NCBI RefSeq assembly: GCF_947501415.1 | Contig: NZ_CANMVL010000017.1 | Span: 1 to 64,000, forward strand | Length of the DNA: 64,000 bases | Source of the DNA: an uncultured Halomonas sp. | GTDB lineage: Bacteria; Pseudomonadota; Gammaproteobacteria; Pseudomonadales; Halomonadaceae | Reading direction: 5' to 3' | Shown: positions 1-16,098 of the stretch, in pieces | Numbering within the stretch: position 1 is the first letter of the stretch | How the letters are laid out: each line of letters opens with the position of its first letter | Translations under genes and position numbers: made by a program | The notes under the pieces: model-generated | Told to the model about the DNA's origin: nothing | What the model saw: only the letters and a program-made list of their open reading frames with translations | Databases searched by the model: none

Positions 1-71
1 TCAGCAGTGAAACCGCTCTGCGCCGATGGTAGTGTGGGGCCTCCCCATGCGAGAGTAGGTCATCGTCAGGC
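1..71 (+). rRNA. rrf: 5S ribosomal RNA, 3' end (partial)
   Basis: The first 71 bases match the 3' part of a gammaproteobacterial 5S rRNA: CGCCGATGGTAGTGTGGGG, then CCTCCCCATGCGAGAGTAGG and a terminal TCATCGTCAGGC. The 5' part lies outside the window, so this is the end of an rrn operon read on the + strand. The 3' end is placed by pairing logic and could be off by one or two bases. Confidence 0.9.
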
Positions 72-81
72 ACTTATTCAG

Positions 82-110
82 AAACCCCGACCCATGGTCG
101 GGGTTTCGTC
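82..110 (+). terminator. rrn operon terminator
   Basis: A perfect 10-bp stem (AAACCCCGAC at 82-91 with GTCGGGGTTT at 97-106) closes a 5-nt loop. A weak T-rich stretch follows. It sits 10 nt after the 5S end and is the first Rho-independent terminator of the rRNA operon. Confidence 0.8.
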
Positions 111-116
111 GTTTTA

Positions 117-226
117 GGGGCCTCCCCATGGAGAGTCCCGGAATGCCGGCCGTCTGAGGAGCCGCTCACCGGAGCGCCGGCCGCCGGAGCCCGGAGCGCC
201 GGCCGGAACACCCTCAGGCACTTATT
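117..226 (+). pseudogene. Degenerate second 5S rRNA 3' tail, interrupted
   Basis: Positions 117-136 repeat the 5S segment 36-56 with a single missing C. Positions 214-226 repeat TCAGGCACTTATT of the 5S end and its flank (66-78) exactly. The two matches are in the same order as in the 5S gene but are separated by about 77 bp of very G+C-rich DNA. That insert contains a 14-bp direct repeat, CCGGAGCGCCGGCC, at 169-182 and 191-204. I read this as the remnant of a tandem 5S copy; it cannot make a full 5S. Confidence 0.55.
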
Positions 227-228
227 GG

Positions 229-266
229 AAAAAGCCTCGAGCTCATGATGAGCTCGAGGCTTTTTT
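229..266 (+). terminator. Strong Rho-independent terminator
   Basis: A perfect 12-bp stem (234-245 with 249-260, core CTCGAGCTCA) has a 3-nt loop and runs into six T residues at 261-266. It is a second terminator behind the rRNA operon and insulates birA. Confidence 0.9.
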
Positions 267-345
267 GCGTCTGGATACCGAGCCTCTCCAGACGCTTACA
301 TTTCCGGCCACTTACATTTCCGGGGTGCGTTGCATCCGCTAGAAT
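267..345 (+). promoter_or_regulatory. Probable birA promoter region with hairpin and direct repeat
   Basis: TAGAAT at 340-345 is a good -10, and the same CGCTAGAATAG core occurs before the MFS gene at 41128. The hexamer 17 bp upstream (TTTCCG) is a poor -35. The leader also holds a 9-bp inverted repeat (267-275 with 287-295) and a 13-bp direct repeat CTTACATTTCCGG at 295-307 and 311-323. No BirA-type operator palindrome was recognised. Confidence 0.35.
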
Positions 346-374
346 AGGTTCTTTTCCGGTCCGGGATCCCTGGC

Positions 375-1358
375 ATGACCATCGGTGACCTCATACGCCT
401 TCTTGGCGACGGCGAATTCCATTCGGGCGAGCAGCTCGGTGAGAAGTTCGGTGTGTCGCGCGCTGCGGTATGGAAGCAGTTGCGCAAGCTCGAGTCTCTG
501 GGCATCAGCATGGAGGCGGTGAAAGGGCAGGGGTATCGGCTTGCCGAACCCCTGGAGCTTCTGGATGGGCCGCGCATCATCGCTGGACTCTCTCGTCAGG
601 CACGTGGCCATCTGACTCGCCTGATCGTCGAGGAAACCCTTCCCTCCTCCAATGCCTTTCTGCGTGAACGCTTCGATCATGGGGCGGGGCACGGTGAAGT
701 TTGCCTGGTGGAACAGCAGAGCGCCGGGCGCGGTCGCCGTGGGCGGGCCTGGAGCACTCCCTGGGGTAAGAGCGTCATGCTCTCCCTGGGGTGGCGAGTC
801 GAGTCCGGCATTGCTGCCCTGGAGGGGCTGAGCCTTGCCGCAGGGGTGGCCCTGGCCCGGGTGCTGGAGAGTCACGGGGTTTCGCCGCTACTGAAGTGGC
901 CCAATGATGTGCTGCTGAAGAGACCGGATGGTGAGTACGGCAAGCTGGCGGGCATCCTGGTGGAGGTCAGTGGGGACGCCTCTGGCCCCTGTGAGGTGGT
1001 GATCGGCATGGGGCTCAACCTTTCCCTGAGCGATGCGTTCCGCGGCTCCCTGGGACAGCCTGCCGCGGCTGTCGAGGATCAGGTCACCGGGGTATCCCGC
1101 AACGCACTGGCAGTCGATCTGCTGGAGGCGCTGCTTCCCCTGGTGGCGGAGTTCGAGCATGAGGGGTTTGCCCCGTGGCGCGATGCCTGGAACGCCCGAC
1201 ACGCCTTCGCCGGCCGCGAAGTGGACGTGTTGAGTGGCAATGCACGGGAGGTGGCGCTGGTCGAGGAGGTGGATGCCTCCGGCAACCTGGTGGTGGTTCA
1301 GGGTGGAGAGCGACGCTACCTGGCGGGTGGCGAGATCAGTCTGCGTGTGCGCCCATGA
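375..1358 (+). CDS. birA: Bifunctional biotin protein ligase / biotin operon repressor BirA
   Basis: The 327-residue product activates biotin with ATP and transfers it to the biotin carboxyl carrier protein of acetyl-CoA carboxylase. An N-terminal winged helix-turn-helix (about residues 15-45) makes it a candidate repressor, as in the E. coli type. The ligase domain shows the biotinyl-adenylate loop GRGRRGR (118-124) and the KWPND motif (174-178). Its TGA overlaps the coaX start (ATGA at 1355-1358), so the two genes are translationally coupled. The ATG at 375 gives the expected full length. Function is confident from family motifs; repressor activity is inferred from the HTH. Confidence 0.95.
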   Translation: MTIGDLIRLLGDGEFHSGEQLGEKFGVSRAAVWKQLRKLESLGISMEAVKGQGYRLAEPLELLDGPRIIAGLSRQARGHLTRLIVEETLPSSNAFLRERFDHGAGHGEVCLVEQQSAGRGRRGRAWSTPWGKSVMLSLGWRVESGIAALEGLSLAAGVALARVLESHGVSPLLKWPNDVLLKRPDGEYGKLAGILVEVSGDASGPCEVVIGMGLNLSLSDAFRGSLGQPAAAVEDQVTGVSRNALAVDLLEALLPLVAEFEHEGFAPWRDAWNARHAFAGREVDVLSGNAREVALVEEVDASGNLVVVQGGERRYLAGGEISLRVRP

Positions 1359-2194
1359 TTCTCGACCTTGATATCGGCAACACGCTCTCCAAGTGGCGCC
1401 TCAAGGATGTCGATACCAGCGAGATCCGTTCTCGTGGGGCGGTATGGACGCGAGAGGAGTGGCGGCCGGGGGCCGATATTCCCAACCTCGAGGTGGTCGA
1501 GTCGGTGCGCATATCCAGTGTCGCGAGGCGAGCGGTGCTCGAGGAGACCGTTCAGCTGCTGCGTCAGCGCGTGGGGGCCGTTTATGTGGCCAGCTCCACC
1601 CCCGAGGCGCTGGGTGTCACCAATGGTTATGAAGAGCCCGAGCGGCTCGGGGTCGACCGCTGGCTGGGAGTGCTGGCGGGTTACCAGCAGGTTGGCGCCT
1701 GTTGTGCCGTGGACTGTGGTAGTGCCATCACCATCGATTTTGTGCTGCCGGGAGGGCGCCACCTGGGTGGGTATATCCTGCCGGGGCTGAGGCTGATGAA
1801 GGAGAGCCTCAAGCTGGGGACCCGTAACGTGGCCATCGACCCCGACAGCGAGCCCGAAGAGCTGCTGGTTCCCGGCCGGCGCACGGTGGAGGCGGTCAAT
1901 CATGGCATCTACATGGCGGCAGTCAGCGCGATCAACCGCGTCTATGCCGAGGTGTGCGATAGCGAAGGAGTTGCGTTGCCGTTGATGCTGACCGGCGGTG
2001 ATGCACGGGTGGTGGCTCGTGGTCTTCAGGTGCCCCACGCCGTCTGGCCCGATATGGTCTATGGCGGACTCGAGGCATGCTTCCCACTGACGGCTGCCGA
2101 GCGGGCAGGACGAATGGCGGGTGCCCCGTGCGTGCCATCGCCGGTGGCGTTGGAAAAAATTCGCGCCGGGCTTGCATTCTCCATGCTGCTTTGA
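1355..2194 (+). CDS. coaX: Type III pantothenate kinase
   Basis: The product, 279 residues from the ATG overlapping birA, phosphorylates pantothenate in the first step of coenzyme A synthesis. It carries the ASKHA-fold signatures of CoaX: DIGNT near residue 6, GVDRW in the middle, DCGSAITID with the catalytic Asp near residue 120, GGYILPG, and TGGDA near the C-terminus. The reading frame stays open upstream to 1175, but that part overlaps birA and has no family similarity, so 1355 is the start. birA-coaX adjacency is common in gammaproteobacteria. Confidence 0.93.
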   Translation: MILDLDIGNTLSKWRLKDVDTSEIRSRGAVWTREEWRPGADIPNLEVVESVRISSVARRAVLEETVQLLRQRVGAVYVASSTPEALGVTNGYEEPERLGVDRWLGVLAGYQQVGACCAVDCGSAITIDFVLPGGRHLGGYILPGLRLMKESLKLGTRNVAIDPDSEPEELLVPGRRTVEAVNHGIYMAAVSAINRVYAEVCDSEGVALPLMLTGGDARVVARGLQVPHAVWPDMVYGGLEACFPLTAAERAGRMAGAPCVPSPVALEKIRAGLAFSMLL

Positions 2195-2276
2195 CACAAT
2201 GCGCCGCGTTCCGAAGAGAAGGGCGGCGGTGTCACGAGTCGCTCTAGGCATGAAAAGCTGCTGGTAAAACAATGGC

Positions 2277-2304
2277 TTGACTTTCGGAATGGCGCTGCTA
2301 GAAT
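2277..2304 (+). promoter_or_regulatory. Sigma70 promoter of the tRNA-Tyr-Gly-Thr operon
   Basis: TTGACT (2277-2282) and TAGAAT (2299-2304) are separated by 16 bp. They end 12 bp before the first tRNA, as expected for a stable-RNA promoter. Confidence 0.8.
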
Positions 2305-2316
2305 AGGCCGCCAGTT

Positions 2317-2400
<84 letters not shown>

Positions 2401-2451
2401 GAATCAGGCAGCGATGATGAGGTTGGTCATCGAGGCCGCAAGAGTGGGTAG

Positions 2452-2525
<74 letters not shown>

Positions 2526-2549
2526 GCACCTTTGGGTGCTAAAGGTTAG

Positions 2550-2624
2550 GCTCATGTAGCTCAGGGGTAGAGCACACCCTTGGTAAGGGTGAGGTCGACG
2601 GTTCAAATCCGTCCATGAGCTCCA
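2550..2624 (+). tRNA. tRNA-Thr (GGT)
   Basis: The acceptor GCTCATG pairs with CATGAGC (2614-2620). The anticodon stem CACCC/GGGTG closes the loop TTGGTAA with anticodon GGT. CCA is encoded at 2622-2624. It is the last gene of the three-tRNA unit. Confidence 0.97.
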
Positions 2625-2629
2625 CATTG

Positions 2630-2654
2630 AAAGGCGAGCCACGGCTCGCCTTTT
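2630..2654 (+). terminator. Terminator of the tRNA-Tyr-Gly-Thr operon
   Basis: The inverted repeat AAAGGCGAGC/GCTCGCCTTT with a 4-nt loop ends in TTTT, six bases after the tRNA-Thr CCA. tufB, found here in many relatives, is absent. Confidence 0.8.
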
Positions 2655-2694
2655 CTCTTTCTCGCCATTGATAGATGCAAAGTGGCGAGAGGGG

Positions 2695-2723
2695 TTGCCA
2701 GGCGAAGCGGCTTTCGCTATGAT
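2695..2723 (+). promoter_or_regulatory. Sigma70 promoter of tRNA-Trp-secE-nusG
   Basis: TTGCCA (2695-2700) and TATGAT (2718-2723) have the ideal 17-bp spacing. They lie behind the tRNA terminator and 50 bp before tRNA-Trp. No terminator is seen between tRNA-Trp and secE, so secE and nusG probably share this start. Confidence 0.75.
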
Positions 2724-2772
2724 GGCGCCCGCTGTCGCAAGCCACCTGCAAAGGGTGGAGAAAGGCAGATAC

Positions 2773-2848
<76 letters not shown>

Positions 2849-2920
2849 GTCTTCCCCAGGCTGGCTTACTCCCGTAAGAATTCACGTTTCGATTGCCGCG
2901 CCTTGAGGAGTCTCGTTTTC

Positions 2921-3289
2921 ATGAAACATAACGCCGAGGTGCAGGAGTCGCGCCACGACGGGCTCAAGTGGGCGGTTGTCGTCACTCTGCTGGTTCTGGC
3001 CGTGGTAGGCAATACCTACTTCGCCGACCAGGCTCTGCTCTATCGCGTGTTGGGTGTTGTGGCGTTGAGCGTCATGGCGGCCCTGGTGGCCATGACCACC
3101 GCCAAGGGGCGCAGCCTGGCCGAGCTGGCCCGTGCCGCCAAGAAAGAGATCCAGCGCGTAGTGTGGCCGACGCGGCCCGAGACCATCCAGACTACCGTCA
3201 TCGTGCTGGTCGCCGTGCTGGTGGTCGGCTTGATGCTGTGGTTGATCGACACCCTTCTTGGCTGGGCGATGTCCGGCGTTATCGGTTAG
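2921..3289 (+). CDS. secE: Protein translocase subunit SecE
   Basis: The 122-residue membrane subunit clamps SecY in the SecYEG channel. Two hydrophobic segments lie in the N-terminal half (about 17-35 and 42-58), followed by the conserved amphipathic stretch [20 protein letters not shown] (about 73-92), the SecE signature, and a third membrane span. This is the longer three-span form seen in E. coli. The frame is open upstream into tRNA-Trp, so the ATG at 2921 behind GAGGAG was chosen. nusG follows after 8 bp. Confidence 0.95.
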   Translation: MKHNAEVQESRHDGLKWAVVVTLLVLAVVGNTYFADQALLYRVLGVVALSVMAALVAMTTAKGRSLAELARAAKKEIQRVVWPTRPETIQTTVIVLVAVLVVGLMLWLIDTLLGWAMSGVIG

Positions 3290-3297
3290 GAGCCCCC

Positions 3298-3831
3298 ATG
3301 TCCAAGCGTTGGTACGTCATTCACGCCTACTCCGGCTTCGAGAAACATGTCATGCGTTCACTTGGTGAGCGCGTGAAGATGTTTGGCATGGAGGATCGCT
3401 TCGGCGAGATTCTGGTGCCAACCGAAGAAGTCGTCGAGATGCGTGATGGCAAGCGTCGCAAGAGCGAGCGCAAGTTCTATCCCGGCTATGTGCTGGTCGA
3501 GATGGAAATGGATGACGAAACCTGGCACCTGGTCAACGAAACCCCGCGCGTCATGGGGTTCATCGGTGGCACCAAGGAGAAGCCGGCACCCATCACTCAG
3601 AAAGAGGCCGATGCCATCCTGCGTCGGGTCGAGGATGGGACCGACAAGCCAAAGCCCAAGACCCTGTTCGAGCCGGGGCAGTCGGTTCGGGTCATCGATG
3701 GCCCCTTCGCCGACTTCAACGGTGTCGTCGAAGAGGTGAACTACGACAAGAGTCGCGTTCAGGTCAGCGTGCTGATCTTCGGACGCTCGACCCCTGTCGA
3801 GCTGGAATTCGCGCAGGTCGAGAAAGAGTAA
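3298..3831 (+). CDS. nusG: Transcription termination/antitermination protein NusG
   Basis: The 177-residue factor binds RNA polymerase through an N-terminal NGN domain and contacts Rho or ribosomal S10 through its C-terminal KOW domain. The NGN domain opens with [14 protein letters not shown], has [10 protein letters not shown] near residues 59-68, and [12 protein letters not shown] near 94-105. The KOW domain has the [19 protein letters not shown] motif near 123-141. The ATG at 3298 starts the conserved sequence; the open frame further upstream runs through secE and was rejected. Confidence 0.96.
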   Translation: MSKRWYVIHAYSGFEKHVMRSLGERVKMFGMEDRFGEILVPTEEVVEMRDGKRRKSERKFYPGYVLVEMEMDDETWHLVNETPRVMGFIGGTKEKPAPITQKEADAILRRVEDGTDKPKPKTLFEPGQSVRVIDGPFADFNGVVEEVNYDKSRVQVSVLIFGRSTPVELEFAQVEKE

Positions 3832-3915
3832 CGCTCGACCTGATGCAGGCAGGGCCGCAGCAGCGGCCGCAATACCGGGGAGCCGAAAGGCGCTACTACC
3901 CAACTGGAGTCCAAT
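3832..3915 (+). promoter_or_regulatory. rplK leader with candidate L1-binding structure
   Basis: The leader contains a GC hairpin (GGCCGC/GCGGCC, 3853-3868). It is followed by GGGGAGCC-GAAA-GGCGC (3877-3893), ending in CTACTACCC before the rplK Shine-Dalgarno. An asymmetric stem with GGGGAGCC on one side and a purine/pyrimidine internal loop before CCC resembles the 23S-mimicking L1 operators known upstream of rplK. Binding is inferred, not shown. Confidence 0.45.
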
Positions 3916-4347
3916 ATGGCCAAGAAAGTACAGGCTTACATCAAGCTGCAGGTAGCAGCTGGTAAGGCCAACCCGAGTCCCCCCGTGGGCCCCGCGCTGG
4001 GTCAGCACGGCGTCAACATCATGGAGTTCTGCAAGGCGTTCAACGCCGCGACCCAGGAAATTGAGCCGGGTCTGCCCACTCCGGTGGTGATCACCGTCTA
4101 CTCCGACCGCAGCTTCACCTTCATCACCAAGACCCCGCCCGCGGCGGTCCTGCTGAAGAAGGCGGCTGGCATCAAGTCCGGCTCCGGTGAGCCGAACAAG
4201 AACAAGGTCGGTACCGTGACCCGTGAACAGCTCGAAGAGATCGCCAAGACCAAGGAGCCGGATCTGACGGCTGCCGATCTCGACGCCGCGGTGCGTACCA
4301 TTGCCGGTAGTGCCCGCAGCATGGGCCTGAACGTGGAGGGTCTCTGA
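3916..4347 (+). CDS. rplK: 50S ribosomal protein L11
   Basis: This 143-residue protein of the GTPase-associated centre binds 23S rRNA around nucleotide 1067. The N-terminal domain shows the proline-rich hinge [15 protein letters not shown], and the C-terminal RNA-binding domain ends in [12 protein letters not shown]-terminal Lys residues that PrmA trimethylates in E. coli are present. It is followed after 2 bp by rplA, the standard L11-L1 pair that L1 regulates in E. coli. Confidence 0.97.
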   Translation: MAKKVQAYIKLQVAAGKANPSPPVGPALGQHGVNIMEFCKAFNAATQEIEPGLPTPVVITVYSDRSFTFITKTPPAAVLLKKAAGIKSGSGEPNKNKVGTVTREQLEEIAKTKEPDLTAADLDAAVRTIAGSARSMGLNVEGL

Positions 4348-4349
4348 TC

Positions 4350-5042
4350 ATGGCCAAGCTGTCCAAGCGCGCGAAGATGATTAGCGAGAAGGTCGACTCC
4401 ACCAAGGTCTACTCTCTCGAGGAAGCCGTGGCTCTGCTCAGCGAGCTCTCCACGGTCAAGTTCAAGGAGTCCCTGGACGTCGCCATCAACCTGGGCGTCG
4501 ATCCGCGCAAATCCGACCAGGTGGTGCGTGGTGCGACCGTGATGCCCAACGGAACCGGCAAGGACGTTCGCGTCGCCGTGTTCACCCAGGGTGCCAACGC
4601 CGATGCCGCCAAGGAAGCCGGTGCCGATATCGTCGGCATGGATGACCTGGCCGAACAGGTCAAGAAGGGCCAGCTGGACTTCGACGTGGTGATCGCTTCG
4701 CCCGACGCCATGCGCGTGGTCGGCCAGCTGGGCCAGATCCTCGGCCCGCGCGGCCTGATGCCGAACCCCAAGGTCGGCACCGTGACCCCTGACGTGGCGA
4801 CTGCCGTCAAGAACGCCAAGGCCGGTCAGGTGCGTTTCCGTACCGACAAGAACGGCATCATCCACACCACCCTTGGCAAGGTCGACTTCGACGCCACCGC
4901 CATCCAGGGCAACCTGGACGCGCTGGTCGCCGACCTGAAGAAGCTCAAGCCGAGCACCTCCAAGGGCGTGTATTTCAAGAAGGTCACCCTGTCCACCACC
5001 ATGGGCCCGGGTGTGACCATCGACCACTCCGGTCTGGTCTGA
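4350..5042 (+). CDS. rplA: 50S ribosomal protein L1
   Basis: The 230-residue L1-stalk protein assists release of deacylated tRNA. The family signature is visible ([17 protein letters not shown], about 133-149), with [20 protein letters not shown] after it. Length and termini match the family. In E. coli it represses its own rplK-rplA message; a candidate site precedes rplK here. Confidence 0.97.
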   Translation: MAKLSKRAKMISEKVDSTKVYSLEEAVALLSELSTVKFKESLDVAINLGVDPRKSDQVVRGATVMPNGTGKDVRVAVFTQGANADAAKEAGADIVGMDDLAEQVKKGQLDFDVVIASPDAMRVVGQLGQILGPRGLMPNPKVGTVTPDVATAVKNAKAGQVRFRTDKNGIIHTTLGKVDFDATAIQGNLDALVADLKKLKPSTSKGVYFKKVTLSTTMGPGVTIDHSGLV

Positions 5043-5115
5043 TCGGTCGGTAGGTCGAACATTCAGCAAGAACTTTGCGGTCCCCGTGTCGAGTCATGAC
5101 TCGCCGGCGGGGCAC

Positions 5116-5312
5116 CGTCAAAGACCGCAGGCGCCGCCTCGCTCGTGTGAGGCGGCTTAATCATCCCTTCGGGGCTGGCCTGCGCAGATGGTGTGGCCGC
5201 CAGGCTTCTGGTGAGCACCATCACCCAGGACTTCCGGCCCGCCTTCGGGCAGCCGGGAGAGATGGTAACCACCGGAACCCTCATCGCGAGGTTCCGGCAC
5301 GAAGGAGTGATC
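5116..5312 (+). promoter_or_regulatory. L10 leader (rplJ-rplL autoregulatory RNA)
   Basis: The 273-bp gap between rplA and rplJ holds the L10-leader pattern: AAGACCGCAGG (5121-5131), a hairpin GCCGCCTC/GAGGCGGC (5133-5140 with 5149-5156), CTTAATCATCCC, and a returning strand CCTGCGCAGATGGTG (5179-5193). L10 or the L10-L12 complex binds this leader in enterobacteria to repress rplJL translation. The region from 5200 to 5300 adds further GC hairpins. Identification is by pattern, without a covariance model. Confidence 0.75.
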
Positions 5313-5315
5313 ACC

Positions 5316-5819
5316 GTGCCACTAGCACTCGAAGGCAAGAAGGCGATTGTTGCCGAGGTCAGTGAAGCGGCCAAGGATGCGCTCTCCGTCGTAGTTGCCG
5401 ATTCTCGTGGCGTCGCGGTCAGCAAGATGACCGAACTGCGCAAGCAGGCCCGCGAGAATGGCGTCCAGGTGCGTGTTGTTCGCAACACCCTGGCACGCCG
5501 CGCCCTGTCCGGAACTCCCTGGGAGATTCTGGACGAAAGCTTCTCGGGTCCGACCCTGCTGGCTTTCTCCTACGAGCACCCGGGCGCCGCCGCCCGTCTG
5601 TTCAAGGAGTTCGCCAAGGAGGAGAAGAGCTTCGAAGTCAAGGCGCTGGCCTACGAAGGTGAGCTGATTCCGGCCACCGAACTCGATCGTCTGGCGACGC
5701 TGCCGACCTACGACGAGGCCATTGCCAAGCTGATGTCCGTCATGAAAGAGGCATCTGCCGGCAAGCTGGTCCGTACCCTGGCCGCCCTGCGCGACCAGAA
5801 GCAGGAAGAAGCCGCCTGA
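5316..5819 (+). CDS. rplJ: 50S ribosomal protein L10
   Basis: The 167-residue stalk base protein carries L7/L12 dimers on its C-terminal helix ([17 protein letters not shown], about 144-160). The N-terminal sequence [20 protein letters not shown] is typical. The frame is open upstream, but family length and a GGAG sequence 10 nt upstream point to the GTG at 5316. A GTG start fits the tightly regulated translation expected behind the L10 leader. Confidence 0.95.
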   Translation: MPLALEGKKAIVAEVSEAAKDALSVVVADSRGVAVSKMTELRKQARENGVQVRVVRNTLARRALSGTPWEILDESFSGPTLLAFSYEHPGAAARLFKEFAKEEKSFEVKALAYEGELIPATELDRLATLPTYDEAIAKLMSVMKEASAGKLVRTLAALRDQKQEEAA

Positions 5820-5908
5820 TCGGCGAACTCCTGCAGGCAGCCTGAATCGAATATTGAATCCCGAGCCGACGCTTGAGCGTGGCTCCCGCAAAGTTAGGAA
5901 TCGTGACA

Positions 5909-6280
5909 ATGGCACTGACCAAAGAAGATATCATCAACGCCGTCTCCGACATGTCCGTCATGGAAGTGGTCGAGCTGATCGAGGCCATGGAAGAGAAGTT
6001 CGGCGTCTCCGCCGCCGCCGCTGTCGTGGCTGGCCCGGGTGGCGGTGAAGCCGCTGCCGAGGAAGAGCAGACCGAGTTCGACCTGGTGCTGACCAGCGCT
6101 GGCGACAAGAAGGTCAACGTGATCAAGGTCGTCCGTGAGATCACCGGTCTGGGCCTGAAGGAAGCCAAGGGTGCCGTCGACGGCGCACCGGCTACCGTCA
6201 AGGAAGCTATGTCCAAGGAAGATGCAGAAGCGGCCAAGGCCAAGCTGGAAGAAGCCGGCGCGAGCGTGGAGCTCAAGTAA
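5909..6280 (+). CDS. rplL: 50S ribosomal protein L7/L12
   Basis: This acidic 123-residue protein is present as several dimers on the stalk and recruits translational GTPases. Order: N-terminal dimerisation domain ([20 protein letters not shown]), Ala/Gly/Glu-rich hinge (about 37-53), and C-terminal factor-binding domain with KINVIK-like [20 protein letters not shown]. The ATG at 5909 is preceded by AGGAA. It lies 89 bp after rplJ, in the same operon. Confidence 0.97.
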   Translation: MALTKEDIINAVSDMSVMEVVELIEAMEEKFGVSAAAAVVAGPGGGEAAAEEEQTEFDLVLTSAGDKKVNVIKVVREITGLGLKEAKGAVDGAPATVKEAMSKEDAEAAKAKLEEAGASVELK

Positions 6281-6321
6281 GTCCTTGAGCAACATGGCTT
6301 CACGCGCGGCGTAAGCTTCCA

Positions 6322-6357
6322 CGGCTGGTGGCGGGACACCCGCTGCCGGCCTTTTTC
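6322..6357 (+). terminator. Candidate rplL-rpoB attenuator
   Basis: An imperfect GC stem (strands 6322-6335 and 6340-6351, inner pairs GGCGGG/CCCGCT) is followed by CTTTTTC. E. coli has a partial terminator at this place that lets about one fifth of transcripts into rpoB. The rest of the 235-bp rplL-rpoB gap shows no gene. Confidence 0.6.
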
Positions 6358-6515
6358 TGTTGTCACTGGCCGCTGCTTCGGCAGTCCGGCCAGACGAATT
6401 CCAGAAGGCGAGCGTCCCTCTAGGCGCTTGCCTTCATCGCCTGACGGAGCCGCACCCCGTCGGGTGGCGCCGACCACGCATCGGTCACCCATGGTGAACA
6501 AGCTGGGGAATACAG

Positions 6516-10595
<4,080 letters not shown>

Positions 10596-10680
10596 GGCGG
10601 CCGACGCTTCACATTATGACGGTCCGCGGGGGTGGCAGCATCGCCCCCGCCCATGACAACTCCGCAGCGGAGCCGACCCC

Positions 10681-14901
<4,221 letters not shown>

Positions 14902-14915
14902 CGTCACCGGCAGCT

Positions 14916-14967
14916 CCGGCCGCTGCGGCGGCCGGGCTTGACGAAGGGCGGCGTCAGCCAGTAGAAT
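14916..14967 (+). promoter_or_regulatory. rpoC 3' hairpin and str operon promoter
   Basis: An 8-bp GC stem (CCGGCCGC/GCGGCCGG, 14916-14935) follows rpoC but lacks a T tract. Directly behind it, TTGACG (14938-14943) and TAGAAT (14962-14967) with an 18-bp spacer form a promoter for rpsL-rpsG-fusA-tuf. The leader to rpsL is about 105 nt. Confidence 0.65.
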
Positions 14968-15078
14968 GCGCAGCCTTTAACAGTGGGGCGGGTGCGCCCG
15001 AACCTGCTGGGAAGGTAGCGTAGTACAGGAAAGCGAGCGGCTACCTCGCTTCCGCAAGGCAACCCATTGGAGCAATAG

Positions 15079-15453
15079 ATGGCAACAATCAATCAGCTGG
15101 TGCGCAAGCCGCGCAAGCGTCCCGTCAGCAAGAGTGACGTGCCGGCGCTGCAGGCCTGCCCGCAGAAGCGCGGCGTTTGCACCCGCGTCTACACGACTAC
15201 CCCGAAGAAGCCGAACTCCGCACTGCGTAAGGTGTGCCGTGTTCGCCTGACCAACGGGTTCGAGGTTTCCTCCTACATTGGTGGTGAGGGGCACAACCTG
15301 CAGGAGCACTCCGTGGTTCTGATCCGCGGTGGTCGAGTCAAGGACCTTCCCGGTGTGCGTTATCACACCGTGCGCGGCGCTCTGGACACCTCCGGCGTGC
15401 AGAACCGTAAGCAGGGTCGTTCCAAGTACGGTACCAAGCGTCCCAAGGCCTGA
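15079..15453 (+). CDS. rpsL: 30S ribosomal protein S12
   Basis: The 124-residue decoding-centre protein shows [19 protein letters not shown] with the Lys at the classical streptomycin position, and [15 protein letters not shown] with the second (Asp near 89 is the RimO methylthiolation target in E. coli). Both positions are wild type. It is the first gene of the str operon. Confidence 0.97.
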   Translation: MATINQLVRKPRKRPVSKSDVPALQACPQKRGVCTRVYTTTPKKPNSALRKVCRVRLTNGFEVSSYIGGEGHNLQEHSVVLIRGGRVKDLPGVRYHTVRGALDTSGVQNRKQGRSKYGTKRPKA

Positions 15454-15583
15454 TCGGCCCGGATCGCGATTTCACCACCCATTGATATCGGTCTGATAAG
15501 AGTAAGGTCGGGCGTCGCGGGCTCAAAGCGAGTGCGCGGGAGTTCCGAGTTTACCTGAAGGACCCTTCAACAGAGGGCTTATC

Positions 15584-16054
15584 ATGCCTAGAAGAAGAGT
15601 TGCGGCCAAGCGTGAGATCCTGCCGGATCCCAAGTTCGGAAGCGAACGCCTGGCGAAGTTCATGAACCACCTGATGATCGGCGGCAAGAAGTCCGTAGCT
15701 GAGCGCATCGTCTATGGTGCGCTGGACAGGGTTGCCGAGCGCAGTAACGAAGAGCCGCTGGAGATCTTCGACAAGGCGCTGGAGAGCATCCAGCCGATGG
15801 TCGAGGTGAAGTCACGCCGCGTCGGCGGCGCGACCTATCAGGTGCCGGTCGAGGTGCGTCCCTCGCGTCGTCAGGCGCTGGCCATGCGTTGGCTGGCAGA
15901 TGCCGCGCGCCGCCGTGGTGAAAAGACCATGGTGCTGCGTCTCGCCGGCGAGATGCTCGATGCCGCCGAAGGCAAGGGCTCTGCGGTCAAGAAGCGTGAA
16001 GACGTGCATCGTATGGCTGAAGCCAACAAGGCCTTCTCGCACTTCCGGTTCTAA
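15584..16054 (+). CDS. rpsG: 30S ribosomal protein S7
   Basis: The 156-residue head-assembly protein binds the 3' major domain of 16S rRNA. It begins [20 protein letters not shown] and contains the family signature [20 protein letters not shown]. The 130-bp gap from rpsL is long and folds into several GC hairpins. In E. coli this intercistronic stretch is the S7 repressor target; I see no clear 16S-like copy here. Confidence 0.97.
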   Translation: MPRRRVAAKREILPDPKFGSERLAKFMNHLMIGGKKSVAERIVYGALDRVAERSNEEPLEIFDKALESIQPMVEVKSRRVGGATYQVPVEVRPSRRQALAMRWLADAARRRGEKTMVLRLAGEMLDAAEGKGSAVKKREDVHRMAEANKAFSHFRF

Positions 16055-16098
16055 GTGCCGGCCGCAAAACGCATCGCCAACCAACGGGGAGTTCCACC

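Noticed and set aside
1175..1354. N-terminal extension of coaX
   Set aside because: The frame is open but lies inside birA; the family sequence begins at the ATG at 1355.
15454..15583. S7 repressor site between rpsL and rpsG
   Set aside because: The gap has GC hairpins, but no segment resembles the 16S S7 site well enough to call.
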